Below, piece by piece: positions 11,030 through 23,220 of a DNA stretch of 64,000 nucleotides. Each line of letters starts with the position of its first letter. Positions within the stretch are counted from its first letter, which is position 1. The notes under the pieces were generated by a model. It ran no database searches. It worked only from the letters and a program-made list of their open reading frames with translations, and was not told the origin of the DNA. Made by a program: the position numbers and the translations under genes. The stretch covers positions 53,720,751 through 53,784,750 of the forward strand of contig CM075942.1 in NCBI GenBank assembly GCA_038030265.1, given 5' to 3'. This DNA comes from Corythucha ciliata. Its lineage: Eukaryota > Arthropoda > Insecta > Hemiptera > Tingidae.

Positions 11030-12884
11030 AATGGCCAGTTTAACGATTTTAGGATGCGAATAGCCCAGTTTGAAGTTACACCATCTTCAGAGTGCGCATG
11101 GACAGCCTGGCCATTTTTTGAGCGTGCATCACCAATTTGAGCGTGCTCGCCAATTTTGAGGCTAGAATAGCCAGTTTGGCTCCTTTCAGGCTACGATTAT
11201 TAGTTTAGCCATTTCAAGCCGCGAATGGACCATTTTTGGATACGAATGGTCTCTTTTTGCTATTCTCATGGTAGAAATAGTTTTTAATGAGGTCTGCATA
11301 ATACGCATTTTCCAATGCGCGTCAATTCTGCCATTTTTAGGGCGCACGCTGTCACTATTGTCAATTTTAGGGCGTAAATAGACAGCTATTGCTATTTCCA
11401 TCGCTGAATTAGCCAGTTTAGCCATTTTAAAATCTCAATAAACTGTCTGTTCGGCCATTTTGGGGCGCCAATAGTCCGTATTGCCTATAGGTGTGAATGG
11501 TCACTTCGTCATAGAGTCAGTTTTGCCAGTTTTTTGGCTTGAACAGATAGTTTGGCCATTTTTAGAACGCACACAGTCAGTTTTGCCATTTATAGGGTGG
11601 CAAATAGTACGTTAAGACAACACGTGAATGCTCAGTTTGTGCCATTCTTGGCACACAAATGGTCGCTTTGGCAATTTTCAAGGCAGGAATAAATCTGTTT
11701 AGGCATTTTGTAACATGCATTAAATAGTCGGGGAGGGGCGGGGTGATGTAACATGCATCAAATGTAAATATAATGTGATAATATCGGTGAACAGTGATAG
11801 TGGCACAAGTGAGCTGCGAGTAGTATAGTGCCCTGTATTTCCCACTTTTCCTATCCGGTCCTCATTTTCGAGGCTGACGAAATCGAAGAAGAAGGAAAAG
11901 GGAGTCCATTCCAAACATCCGAAGAGTTAAGAGTCCGTCCCGAGTCCCTGTAGTTTATGGTTCCCCATTGCCCCGTGTTTTGTAGTCCTCCCAAGTCTGC
12001 CCTGTCCGGTTGTAGCGAACAAAGTCCCCCAGTTGCCCACCCCTTTAGTTATAGTTTTGGGTTAATAAAAGTTTTATCAGAAGGTAACGGTGCCCCCTTT
12101 AGTCCAAAACCCCTCCGCCGTTACAATTCTTGGGGTAAAAACAATTAGCTTAACCCATTTTCGCGTAGGCAAAAACGCCGCGCGAATTGTGCGTTTGACG
12201 ATTTTTGAGAAGGAATTGCCAGTCGTCTAGTTTTATTGCGAAAATAATCAGTCTAACCATATTTAAGTCGCGAATTGTCAGTTTTGAAATTTTTGGGAGC
12301 GAATCGGGGACGGGCATCTTTTGTTTGGCATCCAAGTTTTCTCGAACATGATTGATGGATTCTTGGATGCCACATGTATACGATTTGATAGACCGTTGAG
12401 GGTGGGATTTCTACAACAGTGTTTTGCCATTTTAAGGCCGTGCCCGTCCCCGATAGTCAGTTTTTTGGTCGCAAACAGTCCGTCAAGCTGATGGCGCGAA
12501 TGACCATTTACGGCCATTTTTGGCGCGTGAATGGTCGATTCAGCCATTTCCCAAGCTGGATATCGTGATCTGTTCAGGCATTTTCAGAGCTGCATGAATC
12601 GTCACGTTAGTCATTACTTATAAGGCGCGTGAAGTAGTTTCTATTGACGGAATTGCCAGTTGAGCTATTTTTTGGGCACAAAAAGTTAGTTAAGCTATTT
12701 TCAAGACTCGAATCGCCAGTTTTGCTGTTTTGGGGCGCGAGTATTGTCAGTTTAGCTCTTTTTAAGGTGCGAATAGCAAGTTCCACTATTTTCAAGCATT
12801 GAATGGCTGTCAAGCCGTTTTTAGTACAGCGAAGCACACAATGTCGCAAGGCCCTCCCTTGAGCAAAACTTGAATTCACACCTG
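11030..12884 (+). repeat. Family-2 degenerate ~29-bp repeat array
   Basis: Units begin GCGAATNGTCAG and end GCCATTTTTAGG, about 28-30 bp each, at 11030-11705 and 12150-12830. The array is interrupted by a probable LTR (11709-12125). It ends at 12828-12884 in a unique segment starting AGCGAAGCACACAAT and containing CCCTTGAGCAAA. That segment recurs at the end of another family-2 array at 54304-54361. Open frames inside are repeat-derived. Confidence 0.75.
11709..12125 (+). mobile_element. Possible solo LTR inserted in repeat array
   Basis: This 417-bp stretch interrupts the family-2 array. It begins TGTAAC and ends GTTACA, so it has the 5'-TG...CA-3' and inverted terminal bases expected of a retrovirus-like LTR. 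A polyadenylation signal AATAAA lies at 12064-12069. No clean 5-bp target duplication is visible, and the first bases are partly repeated (TGTAACATGCAT again at about 11747). No gag or pol sequence is present. It could be another repeat with fortuitous ends. Confidence 0.4.
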
Positions 12885-14869
12885 CTGAGGGGGACCATCA
12901 GAAAATAGGGGTTTCCGTGCATCTGAAAACGCATGTTTTACACCTCCTGAGGCCTAAAAAATGGAAAGTTTTGAAGTCTCCAGAAATGAACGCTTTGGCG
13001 CTTCCAAATGCTCGTGTATTTAGCCTCCAAGAGCGGCGGGCTTTGGAGACTTTAAAAGAAAAGGGACTTTCTTTGTTGGCTATACGCACGATGCCCTTTC
13101 CAGTATACAGACGACGAGCGCTTCCGCCCACACACAAGCTGGACCGAGCTCTTGTTAAAGAAGAAGAATAAGAAGAAAATAAGCCACCCATTTTCCAGAG
13201 AAACATTCGTGCCATATTACGTTATGTAATTAAAGCAAATGTCCATTTTATTCACTTCGCCACTTTTACAGGTGCGGATACGTGCAAGATGATTGCCATG
13301 CCCACAATTTCCTAATTACCTGTATACATCTTTCATATTTCACTCGATAAAATACCTTAAAATGTTTCAGTTGCGTTTTATATCGTCTTAATACCAGCCA
13401 CAATGGCTGGCCCAGAAAAATGGAGGTGCTTTGATGCCGTGAGATAATTAAAAATTCGTGTCGTTTTTTCACATCCGCTCTTTCTCCCTCTCTTTTACAG
13501 TAGCACATTTTTTAAATACTTTTAACGATATAATACTTATTTTTCTCGTATAATGGCGGACTACTAATAATTTTAATTGTATAGGCAAAAACGTGCAAAA
13601 CACTCATGTCCAACAAGGAGAGGAAAGCACTAAACACACTTTCTTGACTTTACTCCTTTCCTCGGTGGTAGGTGCTCACTAAAATTGCTATCGCACAAAA
13701 AAAAAGTGATTTAATTAATTAACCACCATCATTGATTTACAAAATTGTATCCATTAATATAAATGTATCGCGTGAACTTCGATTTTCCTATTATTGCAAG
13801 TCATCTGAAGGAAGTGGGGGAGAGATGGGACAATTTGTGAGTAAACAATAGGACGAGAGAATGTAAATGTGAGAATATCACGCCATCGAAAAATTAAAAA
13901 AAAAAGTAAACGAATTCAAAATAAACAATATTGGCGAGTATAACGGTTATAAAAGAAAATAAGCCGGTATTAACCCTTTCGCCCCTCGTATCGCTGATCT
14001 GCAGCTATTTGAAAATGTTCGCGTTCAAGTTTTCACATCGGTTTTCAATTTAACGATAAATATCGAGGGATAAAAAAATGTGCGAGAGGGAATGGTTGAT
14101 GACGGCGGCGTGAGGGAGGAGGGTGTCCTATTTCGTATCAGTGCGAATATAAACATCGGCCTCACACAGTTCAGGAAGCTGTTATGGGTGGGTGTGCGCG
14201 CGCGATGAATATTTGTACGCCGTAAATAGAAAAAAAAAAAAAAATGATTCTCTCTCGCTCTTCCATGAGAGAACGAGTTTTTTTCATCAACGGGAATCCT
14301 CTTGTGGAACAATGGAGTCGATTTTTAACACGACGCTCGACATTCGTTTTTCCTTTCAAAACCGCGCTCACTCAGATTATGAATATTTGTCATAAAAGTA
14401 ACACACACAAAAAAGCGTGGCTTGAGCCTAAAACAATGAACTATCTATCAATTTATAGCTCGGAGTCTAAATAATTCATTGAAATACATCGCGTTTTCCC
14501 CCCTAACATGGTAGCGTTTCCAAATTCATGAGGGAATTTCTGACTTGGCCGAGTAGACGTTTGTGCAGTCCCTTTTCGAGGTCAAAATTTCGCGTTGAGA
14601 ATTCAGTTGGCAGCATGGAATCCGTAATTTAAGAGCTGGAGTAAAGTCATCTTTCATGTACAGCACGGAGGCATATAGACTTTTGGATTTCATTGAGAGG
14701 GGGAATAGTTTTTTGTTTCGTGGATAGTCTATCTATCTAGAGAACTAGAAGGGATGGTAAATGTCAAGACAGAGATCTAGTCGAAGAGTACAGCCGGTCA
14801 CCGATTTCACCCACTGAAGCTCTGGATACAAAGCTCAATTTGACTTGAAAAATTAAAGGTTTATTCGGC
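12885..14869. other. Non-coding stretch, no gene recognised
   Basis: Short frames occur on both strands, the longest about 105 residues on the minus strand at 12898-13215 and an opposing one at 12917-13171. Neither resembles a family I know and neither has convincing splice context. The rest is A/T-rich unique sequence with A runs. Confidence 0.45.
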
Positions 14870-15680
14870 CCTGTCAAAAAACAATTTCACGGTACATGGC
14901 TCTTCAACTAAAGGCCCGTTCAAAATTCAAAATTTCGTTATTCATGGGCTATTTCAAAAACCGAATTTCGTAGGTTAGACTCGTTCTAAAATCAGTTTCG
15001 CCTGTTTCATCTCCATTATTTTGGCATAGCTAGTTCACGACACAAGGGTGAGCAGATTTTGCGCATTCCGATTTGAGACCACGGCCGTATTATTCACGTC
15101 AACAATGAACGCGTCGGTTAGGATATTCATGGAATTGATCGAGAGGCAATTAGTAATGAAGTGGATTTTTAGCACAAATGTTGCAATTTCACGGCTATTC
15201 GTCAAGGGTTGGGTGCTGTCAGGTCTCCTTCGCCCGGTGACCGAGTCTACACAAAAAAAAAATCGACCGATACCTGATATTTGAGGCAAATATGCTGTAA
15301 AATTTGCCATTTTGGGGCGGCTATTTATTCTTCGAATCTTGGCTCTTTGGAATCCACTTGCTTTTTGCGTCTGTTTAGCCTCGACCTCGAAACTAGCAAC
15401 TTAACCGAAATGAAGACCTGAAACATTTCGCGGATATTCAGCTCTGAATGTTGCAATTTCACTGCTATTTGAAGAAAAATTTTAAATTCCACAGCGAATT
15501 ACTCAAGAGATTATCAAATAACTACTCAACTCGTTTATTTAATGAAATATTCAAAAGTAAATCTATTCGTGAGTATGGCTCTTTCCAATATTCAGTGTCG
15601 CAGGTTTGACTACTTCAAAAAACCCAATTTGGTGGATTTTGACGCACCTTTTAAAACCAATTCCGTGGCTTCAGCTCTAT
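14870..15680 (+). repeat. Family-3 degenerate ~31-bp repeat array
   Basis: Units of about 30-31 bp have the form TTTCGCGGGTTTGGCTC followed by a TTCAAAAACCAA stretch. Clear copies are at 14920-15010 and 15580-15680. The frame at 15542-15919 starts inside these units and is not a gene. The same family is found inverted at 19330-19500, 27980-28340, 29660-29800 and 31200-32060, and in this orientation at 28460-29110, 52780-53640 and 59570-61320. Confidence 0.65.
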
Positions 15681-18600
15681 CGTTACCAGCAAAAGTTCGT
15701 TGGTGGTGCTTTCGTCATCGAACCTTTTGGAAATTGCCTCCAGCCAGGTCAAATTTAGAGCCTTCAATTTTGTTTTGTTCTATCCAATCTTCACATCCTC
15801 TCACCACTCTCAAGACCGCATCCGCCCGATTGCGAGCCTACCGATCGCAACAGAGCAGTCTGCAGGGCGAAACTGTGAATTTCTCCCCACGCACTCTGCA
15901 TGCAAAAACCTTATCGTGACTGATTTATTTCGGGATTACCGTGGTATTTCTCTCGTCGGTTGTTCTATTTGAACGGAATAACTTGTTTTTGCGTACTACA
16001 AATACTATAACATGGAGGGCTATACGTATTCTTTTTTAATGAGATGAAGCAACGACGGTTTTTGTTGTGTGCTGAGATGGGAGATGGGGGTCATTACAGT
16101 GAATTCTTGTCAAACATCTTGCCCTTATTATAAGGAAGGGGGAGGGCACAGGGGAAGGAGTTTCCTACTTTGTGGTTTCTTGTGAACAGGAACCTTTTTT
16201 TAAAAGCATAATCTCCATCCCTTCTTTTCCAAATTCTAAAATTATTCCAATTAACCGACTATTTTTCGATATCTGAAATCGAGCCACGTTGATCGAGGTG
16301 ATTTATAATTACGGTGGCTTTTTTTTCGCTACCGGCATCTTTGAAATTGGTCTAACAAGGAATGCCGTTCGAGGGGATCGTTTTCCGTTTTTTTAAAACC
16401 TAAAAATAACGTGTTTTACAAGAATGTTTCGAGGCGAAATCCACTTTATAGAGTTAGTTTTGTCCATCAAGTGACAAAATTTCCTCGCCGTGGCTGAAAA
16501 AGCTTCGAGAGAATTTCTCCGCGAGGGGCGTAATTAAAGCGCCGGGGCACACCCCGTTGGATTTATTCTTTTTTTTTTTGTTTTTTTTAGACTTTTTAAC
16601 GCACCTCTCATGGTGCTCCTGGAGTCTTAAAGGACGGAAATTTAAAAACTTGCTCCGCTTGGAAGTTTTAATGAGGCTTTATACGTTATAAAACTTTTTA
16701 CGGTCTTTGTAATACATAGCCAAATTAAATATGTCCCGGGGGAGCATAAATAAAGAGCTGTTAAAAAAGAGTCTTGAAGGGAGTATTACGAGGTGTAAAG
16801 GGGTTACTATATATATAAGGTGGTTTAAAGTATTACCTAAAATGATGATATAAAAGGGAGTGTATGAGTTCTAATATAAGAAAGAAAGACGAAGAGAGAA
16901 AGATGGAAAGAGAGAGGATTGATGCATGCAAATAAGGCGTAGGCGAAGGGTGGTTTTCTCGGTTATTTGCTTTACTTCTCCCTCGTGGAAAGTAAAGAGC
17001 CATTTTAAAATAATGGATGTTCCCTCTTGTGCACCGCACTCCCATGGGACGCTTGAATCCTTATGAAAACAGGTAGTCTCGAGGAAAATACCTTTTTCTG
17101 TCACCCGATATCAAACTGAAAGAGAGGTGGCGTGCGGGGAGGAGGGGATCCAAATTGGATTGGGCACTCGAGGAAAAGAGAAACTCGTCTGGCAAATAGG
17201 ATTGGAGGCCCATTCGCCGCAATGTCCTTTACTATTTTTTTTTTATGATTTTATTTCCTTACCCACATGTGTACCTACTCAAGGTAAGCACGAGGAAACT
17301 CTTCAAAGGCATTCAATTTCCTGTATGAAAAACAGGAATGAAACCTTTCCACCATTCGCATATTATTATTTCTCGCTACATCTATACTTGAAAGGATATA
17401 CCGCTGGCTTTCCTTATAAAGCTCTGAAAAAGCGTTTGACAGTATCACAACGATTTATGTTTCCTCCCCGTGCCTATTATGAACTATAGAGGGAAGTGCG
17501 TGCAGGGTTAAACCCACCACAGATAATTGGGATGCTATTCATGTTTTTCCCTTATACATTATTTTCTTTACGTTCAACGATAACCAACCCTTCACCCACA
17601 CCAACCACCCGATTGTTTGTTTTCGTCCCTTGCTACCTCCCCAAAACACCAGGGCAAGGTGAAGACATTTTCGTGTGGCCAAAAAAAAGAAGAGGGCAAA
17701 TATGGAGGTTACTATTAATAATACGTTAATTACATGCATTTTATGACCATGCTAACGTTAGGGCGATAAAATCTCAATTATAGTCCGCGCTACAAGGGTG
17801 GCTCACTCGAAGATGGCAGACACTCAATGGGCGCGGTGGGGGTTGAGGTTCATATTTAGATCGACAAAGATAGTGTTCGCTCGAAACTTAATGATAGATC
17901 GTGTTCTAAACAAAAAAGGACGATCAGGTTTTTGCCCTAAACATCATGAAATTCTGCTGAGAAGTCTATTCGTTCAAAAAGGTGGGAACGTTGGAAACTC
18001 AGAATGTTCCTTAGTCTTTTCAAACAGAAAAAAGAAGGGAAAAGCCGGTGAAAGCGACGAGTGTATTATTCAGAAGGAATTCCTGTTCGATAAAATATAA
18101 GTTGTTCCCTCGGAAAAGGAGCAAGTCGGCGTTTAGTAAGTTTATCTGAATCCACCAGACGGCTCCCTATTGTTTAATTATTCCAGCAAGATGACGCTCC
18201 ATCTCTCTCTTTACTTCCTCGGGTATTAAGTATGCGCCAACACCTACTTTCCATTGAGTCACCCCCCACCCCCATCCCACAACTAGCCTCCCTCCTGTCA
18301 TCCTATAGTCTGAAGAAGGCGAGGGATTGCGCGAAAAGGAAGACCTTTAAGTTTACTGTTTTCCCTTCCTTTTCCTACGCGCTAAATAAGCATTGTTCCG
18401 CCCTTTCTCACTGAAGAGAGACTTCCAAGTATTGTTTGCAAGCTGTTTCTCAAAGTGTCTTTCACTCTCCTCCTTTTGTCTTTCCTCGTACATATTACAC
18501 TATAGGAACTCGCGCCGTTGACTCCCCTCCCCCACCAACCAACAACCAGTGCTTCTTTTCTCTCATTTTCTTCTAGCTTTAAATCGAAGACAGGAGGGAA

Positions 18601-19229
18601 GGGTTGGGGAATTCACAACAACTACTGCGTGTGGGGGGGGGGGAGATAACTTGATTTACTCTACTTGCGTCTGATTTTCCTTTTAAACTGATTCTGTAAA
18701 CCCATATGGCACGAAGACCCGTTATTCACTGGAAAATGGTCCGTAAACCTGCCATAAGGAGATATGCAATCACCTGCACGACGGCCCAGTCGTGCGACTT
18801 GGGCTGGGCATAGGGTTGCCAATTTTCCATTTCAGTATTTATACGGTCGGTACTTGAAAACATTAAATAGCGTTTTCCATTTGCATGAAATTCTGCTCTG
18901 GAGCAGTTCATTTCCACCGGTCTTCTCCATCAACATAATAATGTTTCAACTCGGAGAGGACGGGAGGAAATGAAACGCTCCATAGCAAATTCTTGTGCAA
19001 ATGAAAAAACGCTATAAACGTGAAATTCTCGAGGATTTGAGTTTTTGTTGCTAAAAAAACAACGGAAAAATCTCCAATATTATTCTGCCACGTACTAATA
19101 TTCTCCCTGAAGGCTGGCAGTTTGTCTGTGAGCGATTAAATACTATTAGAAGGACCTTCCAGACCCGGTACCCTGACCCGACCCGAGTGACTGCGTTCAC
19201 GCGTTGAGGTATTGGATAGTATCAGCTAG
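15681..19229. other. Non-coding stretch, no gene recognised
   Basis: No recognisable coding exon or RNA gene. There are poly-T/A runs (about 16567-16590), a TATATATA stretch near 16808 and many short frames on both strands with no domain signature. Frames such as 17127-17489 and 17798-18100 are A/T-driven and unsupported. Confidence 0.45.
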
Positions 19230-19329
19230 GTAAACTAACATCAGGGCTGCCCATCCCTCCTCCAAACAAAGGGTGCATAATCCCCCTCCCCCGCAACCAC
19301 AAAAACTGAATATCAAACCAATTAACTGC

Positions 19330-19500
19330 AAATCGTAATATGGATCCAGAAAATTTGGAGATTGAAAGAGCTAAATCCGCGAAATTGCTTTTTTTCGATG
19401 AGTCAAACTCAGAATTGGATATTTGAATGAGCCATGCCCCTCAGAATTGCTTTTTAAATGGCTCGGAAGCGCGAAATTTTATTTTGAATTCAGAAGAACT
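19330..19500 (-). repeat. Short family-3 block, inverted
   Basis: Several diverged units of the CGCGAAATTGCTTTTT...GAGCC type lie here. A segment just upstream at about 19232-19250 reads CAGGGCTGCCCATCCC. Similar sequence is seen at other family-3 block edges (28416-28435 and 29630-29644, opposite strand). A segment at 19525-19600 (CAAAATGTCAGTGAGCAAAG) has a relative at 43868-43890. Confidence 0.5.
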
Positions 19501-19614
19501 AGTGAACGCATTTTTGGTGAGCCAGCAAAATGTCAGTGAGCAAAGCTGCTACCGGTTAGCCTGGGTTCAGCCGGCACAAAATAGGCCCCGAAACCGGCAA
19601 TTTCGCTTAAATTA

Positions 19615-20220
19615 AGACACAAAAATGTTCATCTGGTGAATATGCCTTACATGAGAAAAAACAATTATGAATAAAAGGGGGGAAAATGCTATTTCACAGC
19701 TGAAAATTGAGAATAACGGTAATGCGTGGCTGAAATTGAGAAAAAGCGCTGCTAATTGACTGTTTCTGGGGAGAAATTCGACTAAAATATAGAGAAAAAG
19801 CACTAATTCATAGCTAACATTTAAAAAAAATGGCTGATTTGTGTCTAACATTGAGAATAACGATAATTTACGGGAGGCAACTTTGATCAAAATTGAGAAA
19901 GAGATCAAATGAATTTAAATTGTTAGTAGAAATCGCTTAAACTACGAGGGTTAGTGAACGAAGCATGCGTAAATCTGTAGCCGTAGGAGCCTACATCGTC
20001 AGTCTTCCCTCGTTAAGGTTCGTCAAAAACTGACCGGTTTCAGCTGCTCGCCTGAAAGAGATCAAATGAATTGTTAGAAGGGGAGGGGGGCAATTGCTGA
20101 TTCACCGCTAAAATAAAATTTAGTAAAACGGTGATCCGCGTCCAAATTGTTTTCAGAAAAAGCGCTGGTTCGCGGCTAAAATTGAATAACTCTATGTTAA
20201 AAAATGTCGGCAGTTTCATG
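19615..20220 (-). repeat. Family-1 repeat block, inverted, with SINE insertion
   Basis: Diverged units of GCTAATTCAYRGCTAAAATTGAG are seen at 19660-19895 and 20085-20200. The block is split by a 139-bp insertion flanked by an 18-bp direct repeat, described separately. Confidence 0.65.
19916..20054 (-). mobile_element. SINE-like insertion with 18-bp target duplication
   Basis: A 139-bp segment is flanked by two perfect copies of AAAGAGATCAAATGAATT (19898-19915 and 20055-20072). On the minus strand it contains GGCTACAGATTTACGCATGC, then CTCGTAGTTTAAGCG and a TTCTACTAACAATTTAA tail. A related sequence lies at about 23129-23220 on the same strand. Long target duplications and a short body are typical of retroposed SINEs. 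I infer a tRNA-related origin from the second copy. Confidence 0.7.
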
Positions 20221-21657
20221 ATCAGATCGCCAAAGCTTTGAATATTTGCCATTTCGCTGAGAGTCAGTGTACGGGACAAACAAATAATGCGGAAGAAACA
20301 TGATTTTTTAATTTTTTTATTCTGAAAGCGTGGTCAACCATAAACACGATGAGATGTATTTCTAACGAATTATTCATCAATAAAACCATTAAAAATATGT
20401 TTGAAAGTAGTTAATTCGAAATTTTTGTTTTCCCTCAAAGCGATTTTATACTCTGCCCCTCCCGCCAATATCATGTGTAACGTAATTATTTCATATTGAG
20501 TCCTACTGCGGTAGCTTATACATTATACTGAAGCAAAATATTATTATCTTTTTTGTTTTGATAGTGATTGATAAAATCAAATAAGTTTTTTTATTATACA
20601 TATAAAATTTAGGTAATTGACTATGATGTCTGTACTTTTACGGAGCTCCCCTCTCTTTTTCATTGGACGTAGCCAATACTTTGATCTCCATAAGTTTTTC
20701 GGCCCGACCTGATTAAAAAAACACGGGAGAAATGATGAATCCGATAATTATGCGCCATTTATTGACTTACACTTATACACGCACCTCTGCAATTTGGAGT
20801 TTTAAATTTTCGTAGAGGTCTTGAAAACTTCGGAAATGTATTCACAAAGCTCCCAGTTTGTTATGGTCGCGGCAGATTATTTGAATCGGCCTTTCAAATT
20901 CCACCTGGGTCATTTATGATCTCTAATGGGACAAAAAAAATATAAGTGTAATAAAACAATGTTTTAACGAAGTAATCGTGAAGTAATCGTTCGCACATGA
21001 AATGTCTCACCTTTTTTATGGATTGAACGAAGAACTCGCCTCGAAGAAAGTAAACACGAGCCCGCACAAGCCACACGGATATAATAAACCAAAAAAATAA
21101 ACAAAAACGTATGTGACAGGTTGATGAGTGAGAAAATATGCCGCCCCAATGCTTCAGAAATATATGTAGTAGCCTCGTGCAAGCTCTGGTACGTCACACC
21201 AGGGGCTGAGGTAAGTAGTTACCCCCTCGAACCCTGTCCATACATAAAAATATAATTTTTTAAATATATAGCATTCATTTTAATGGTTATAAAAGGATGC
21301 CAATCGCGTTATTTAACCGAATTTCACAATAAAAAAGCGTCAGAGACCAAAATTTCTGACGCGCACCTTCCTCATTGTCCGCTGCTTCGTTTTTTGGAGC
21401 TTTTTCGTGGGTCGAGATCTTTTGTGACAATTAAGTCCCACCGCATGTCAAAAAACCAAACACAAAACACGGTATAGTACAAAAAAAGAAGAGAAATCGC
21501 GCTTTAATGAAGGAAAGGATATTTCCCCTGTGTCGGACAACGAAATTAGCGGAACAGTGTTGTGTCTCATAGCATGTTCTGTAGTACCGCGTGATGTAGG
21601 GCGTAAATTAGATTAAACCCTAAAACACGTGTCAAGATCCCTGGGAATGGAGAGAGA

Positions 21658-21694
<37 letters not shown>

Positions 21695-23110
21695 TGTGAG
21701 AGTATGTGCGAGTACAATGGCAGTGCGCTGAAGCGACGGGGAAATGGTTTTCCTTGTTTTACATTATTCTTTCAGTCGCTACATTCTCGGGTCTCTTTTT
21801 ACTAGAATTTTGTGTGCATGTAGTCGAGAAAATTAACCCCCTCCTCTTTTTTTTTGTCTGTTTTAGGAGACGTTGCGCTCTGTTTCATGACTGCGAGAAT
21901 GTTCAAGCTTTCGCCCATCAACGAGAACTCATTATTAAAATAAAAAATCGTGTTTTTCCTTCTTTAAACCCCAAAAATCCTCGTTTTATCATTCAAAGCT
22001 CATTCAAAACAACACAATGGGGGGTTGAAAACCGTGTATATCGTCGAAAAGGAATAAAAGGCCATAAATAAAATGCCGATATGTGTCTCCCCTTCCTCTT
22101 CCAGCACAAAACCACTATCAGCCCTATGAAGGGATATATTGCATTCTTTCCTCCGAAACTCAATCAGAGCCTCTTTTCAATACAACTCATAAATTGTCAA
22201 CTTGCTCGTGTCTGTATAATTGAATTCCTTTTACGCAGTCCGTTCGTCTTCGCCTTCATCCCGGCATAGCCTTTTTGGCATTCTCGAGATTGTATTCCCT
22301 TCAGGAAAAGAAAAAAGTTTCCTCCCCTTCCCATCCCCCCAGGAGACTATACGTGCCTTTTGCGGGTCAGGTGTCCATGTTGGGAGGGGTGTTTCATCGG
22401 ACGGAGAAAATGGCTTTTATTTAACTCGACGCAGACAGTCGTCATCTGTTTTAATTTTCCATAGTTTCCCCCGACTTATCCGGGGATTTCTCCTTGGGAA
22501 AACACGCTTTTAAGCTTTTTGAGTATTTTGTTGACGCCTTGAAAGCTTCAATTGGAAAACCCTTCAAGAGAATCACGTATGAGAGGGGTGTGTACCTTGT
22601 ACGTTGTTGCTAGTGACATGACGGTACGTAAAAGGACGTGGTGAGAGAGGGACGATTCGAGAAAAGTGGCGTGTTTTGATTTAAATTTTAAATGAATAAC
22701 GTTATCCTCTCACTATACTTTTACGTCAGGTTAAAACGAAGGTCCTAAAAGGTTAGCGGACAAAGGGGGAAAGGGGGCAGTTGTATTAATTGTGTTTAGT
22801 AAAAGGCAGTGTTTGGGGGGGGGGGTGGACGGGTGTTCTTAAAAAGGGCGTGGTGGAAAGCAAGGGAACACGACTTTTGGATTAAGCGTCACAAAACCCA
22901 TTTAAAAGAGCCTCGAAGGCGATTCTTTGGAAGACAAAAAAAATTATGTTTTTTTTTTCTTCATTCAGTCATTCATTCAAGGCACGGATTTAAAAATGGG
23001 GTGGAATGTTCTCCCCGGTGCCATGTTACAACGTCTATAAGACTATGCCTGCAAGCGTAATTTCTTTCAACCCTTTCCAATGGCCGGAATGGCCCATTTT
23101 TTAAAATGGT
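20221..23110. other. Non-coding stretch, no gene recognised
   Basis: Contains a GA-rich microsatellite (about 21648-21702) and short unsupported frames. The 121-residue frame at 21706-22071 begins at the microsatellite edge and shows no domain. No RNA gene was recognised. Confidence 0.45.
21648..21702 (+). repeat. GA/GT microsatellite
   Basis: AG dinucleotide repeats with a few GTG interruptions, ending in GTGTGTGAGAG. Confidence 0.9.
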
Positions 23111-23113
23111 AGG

Positions 23114-23220
23114 TGAAAACATAATTTAAATAGTTAATAGAAGCGCTTGAACTACGAAGGTCAGTTGGTAATGCATGCTTGAAAACATAATTTGTAGCCT
23201 GTTGACCACTTGGCCACGGC
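23114..23220 (-). mobile_element. tRNA-derived SINE copy
   Basis: On the minus strand the sequence runs from an A-box-like CCGTGGCCAAGTGGTCAACA (about 23220-23200) through GGCTACAAATTATG to GCATGCATTACC, and then CTTCGTAGTTCAAGCGCTTC as a weak B box. The 3' part matches the insertion at 19916-20054. TGAAAACATAATTT occurs at both about 23114 and 23179. The head resembles tRNA-Leu/Ser type promoters. I take it as a SINE rather than a working tRNA, since no acceptor stem is formed. Confidence 0.5.

Noticed and set aside
12898..13215. Opposing open frames of about 84-105 residues
   Set aside because: They overlap each other on both strands and lie right beside a transposon-like terminus; no family recognised.
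15542..15919. 125-residue open frame
   Set aside because: It starts within family-3 repeat units and has no recognisable domain or splice context.
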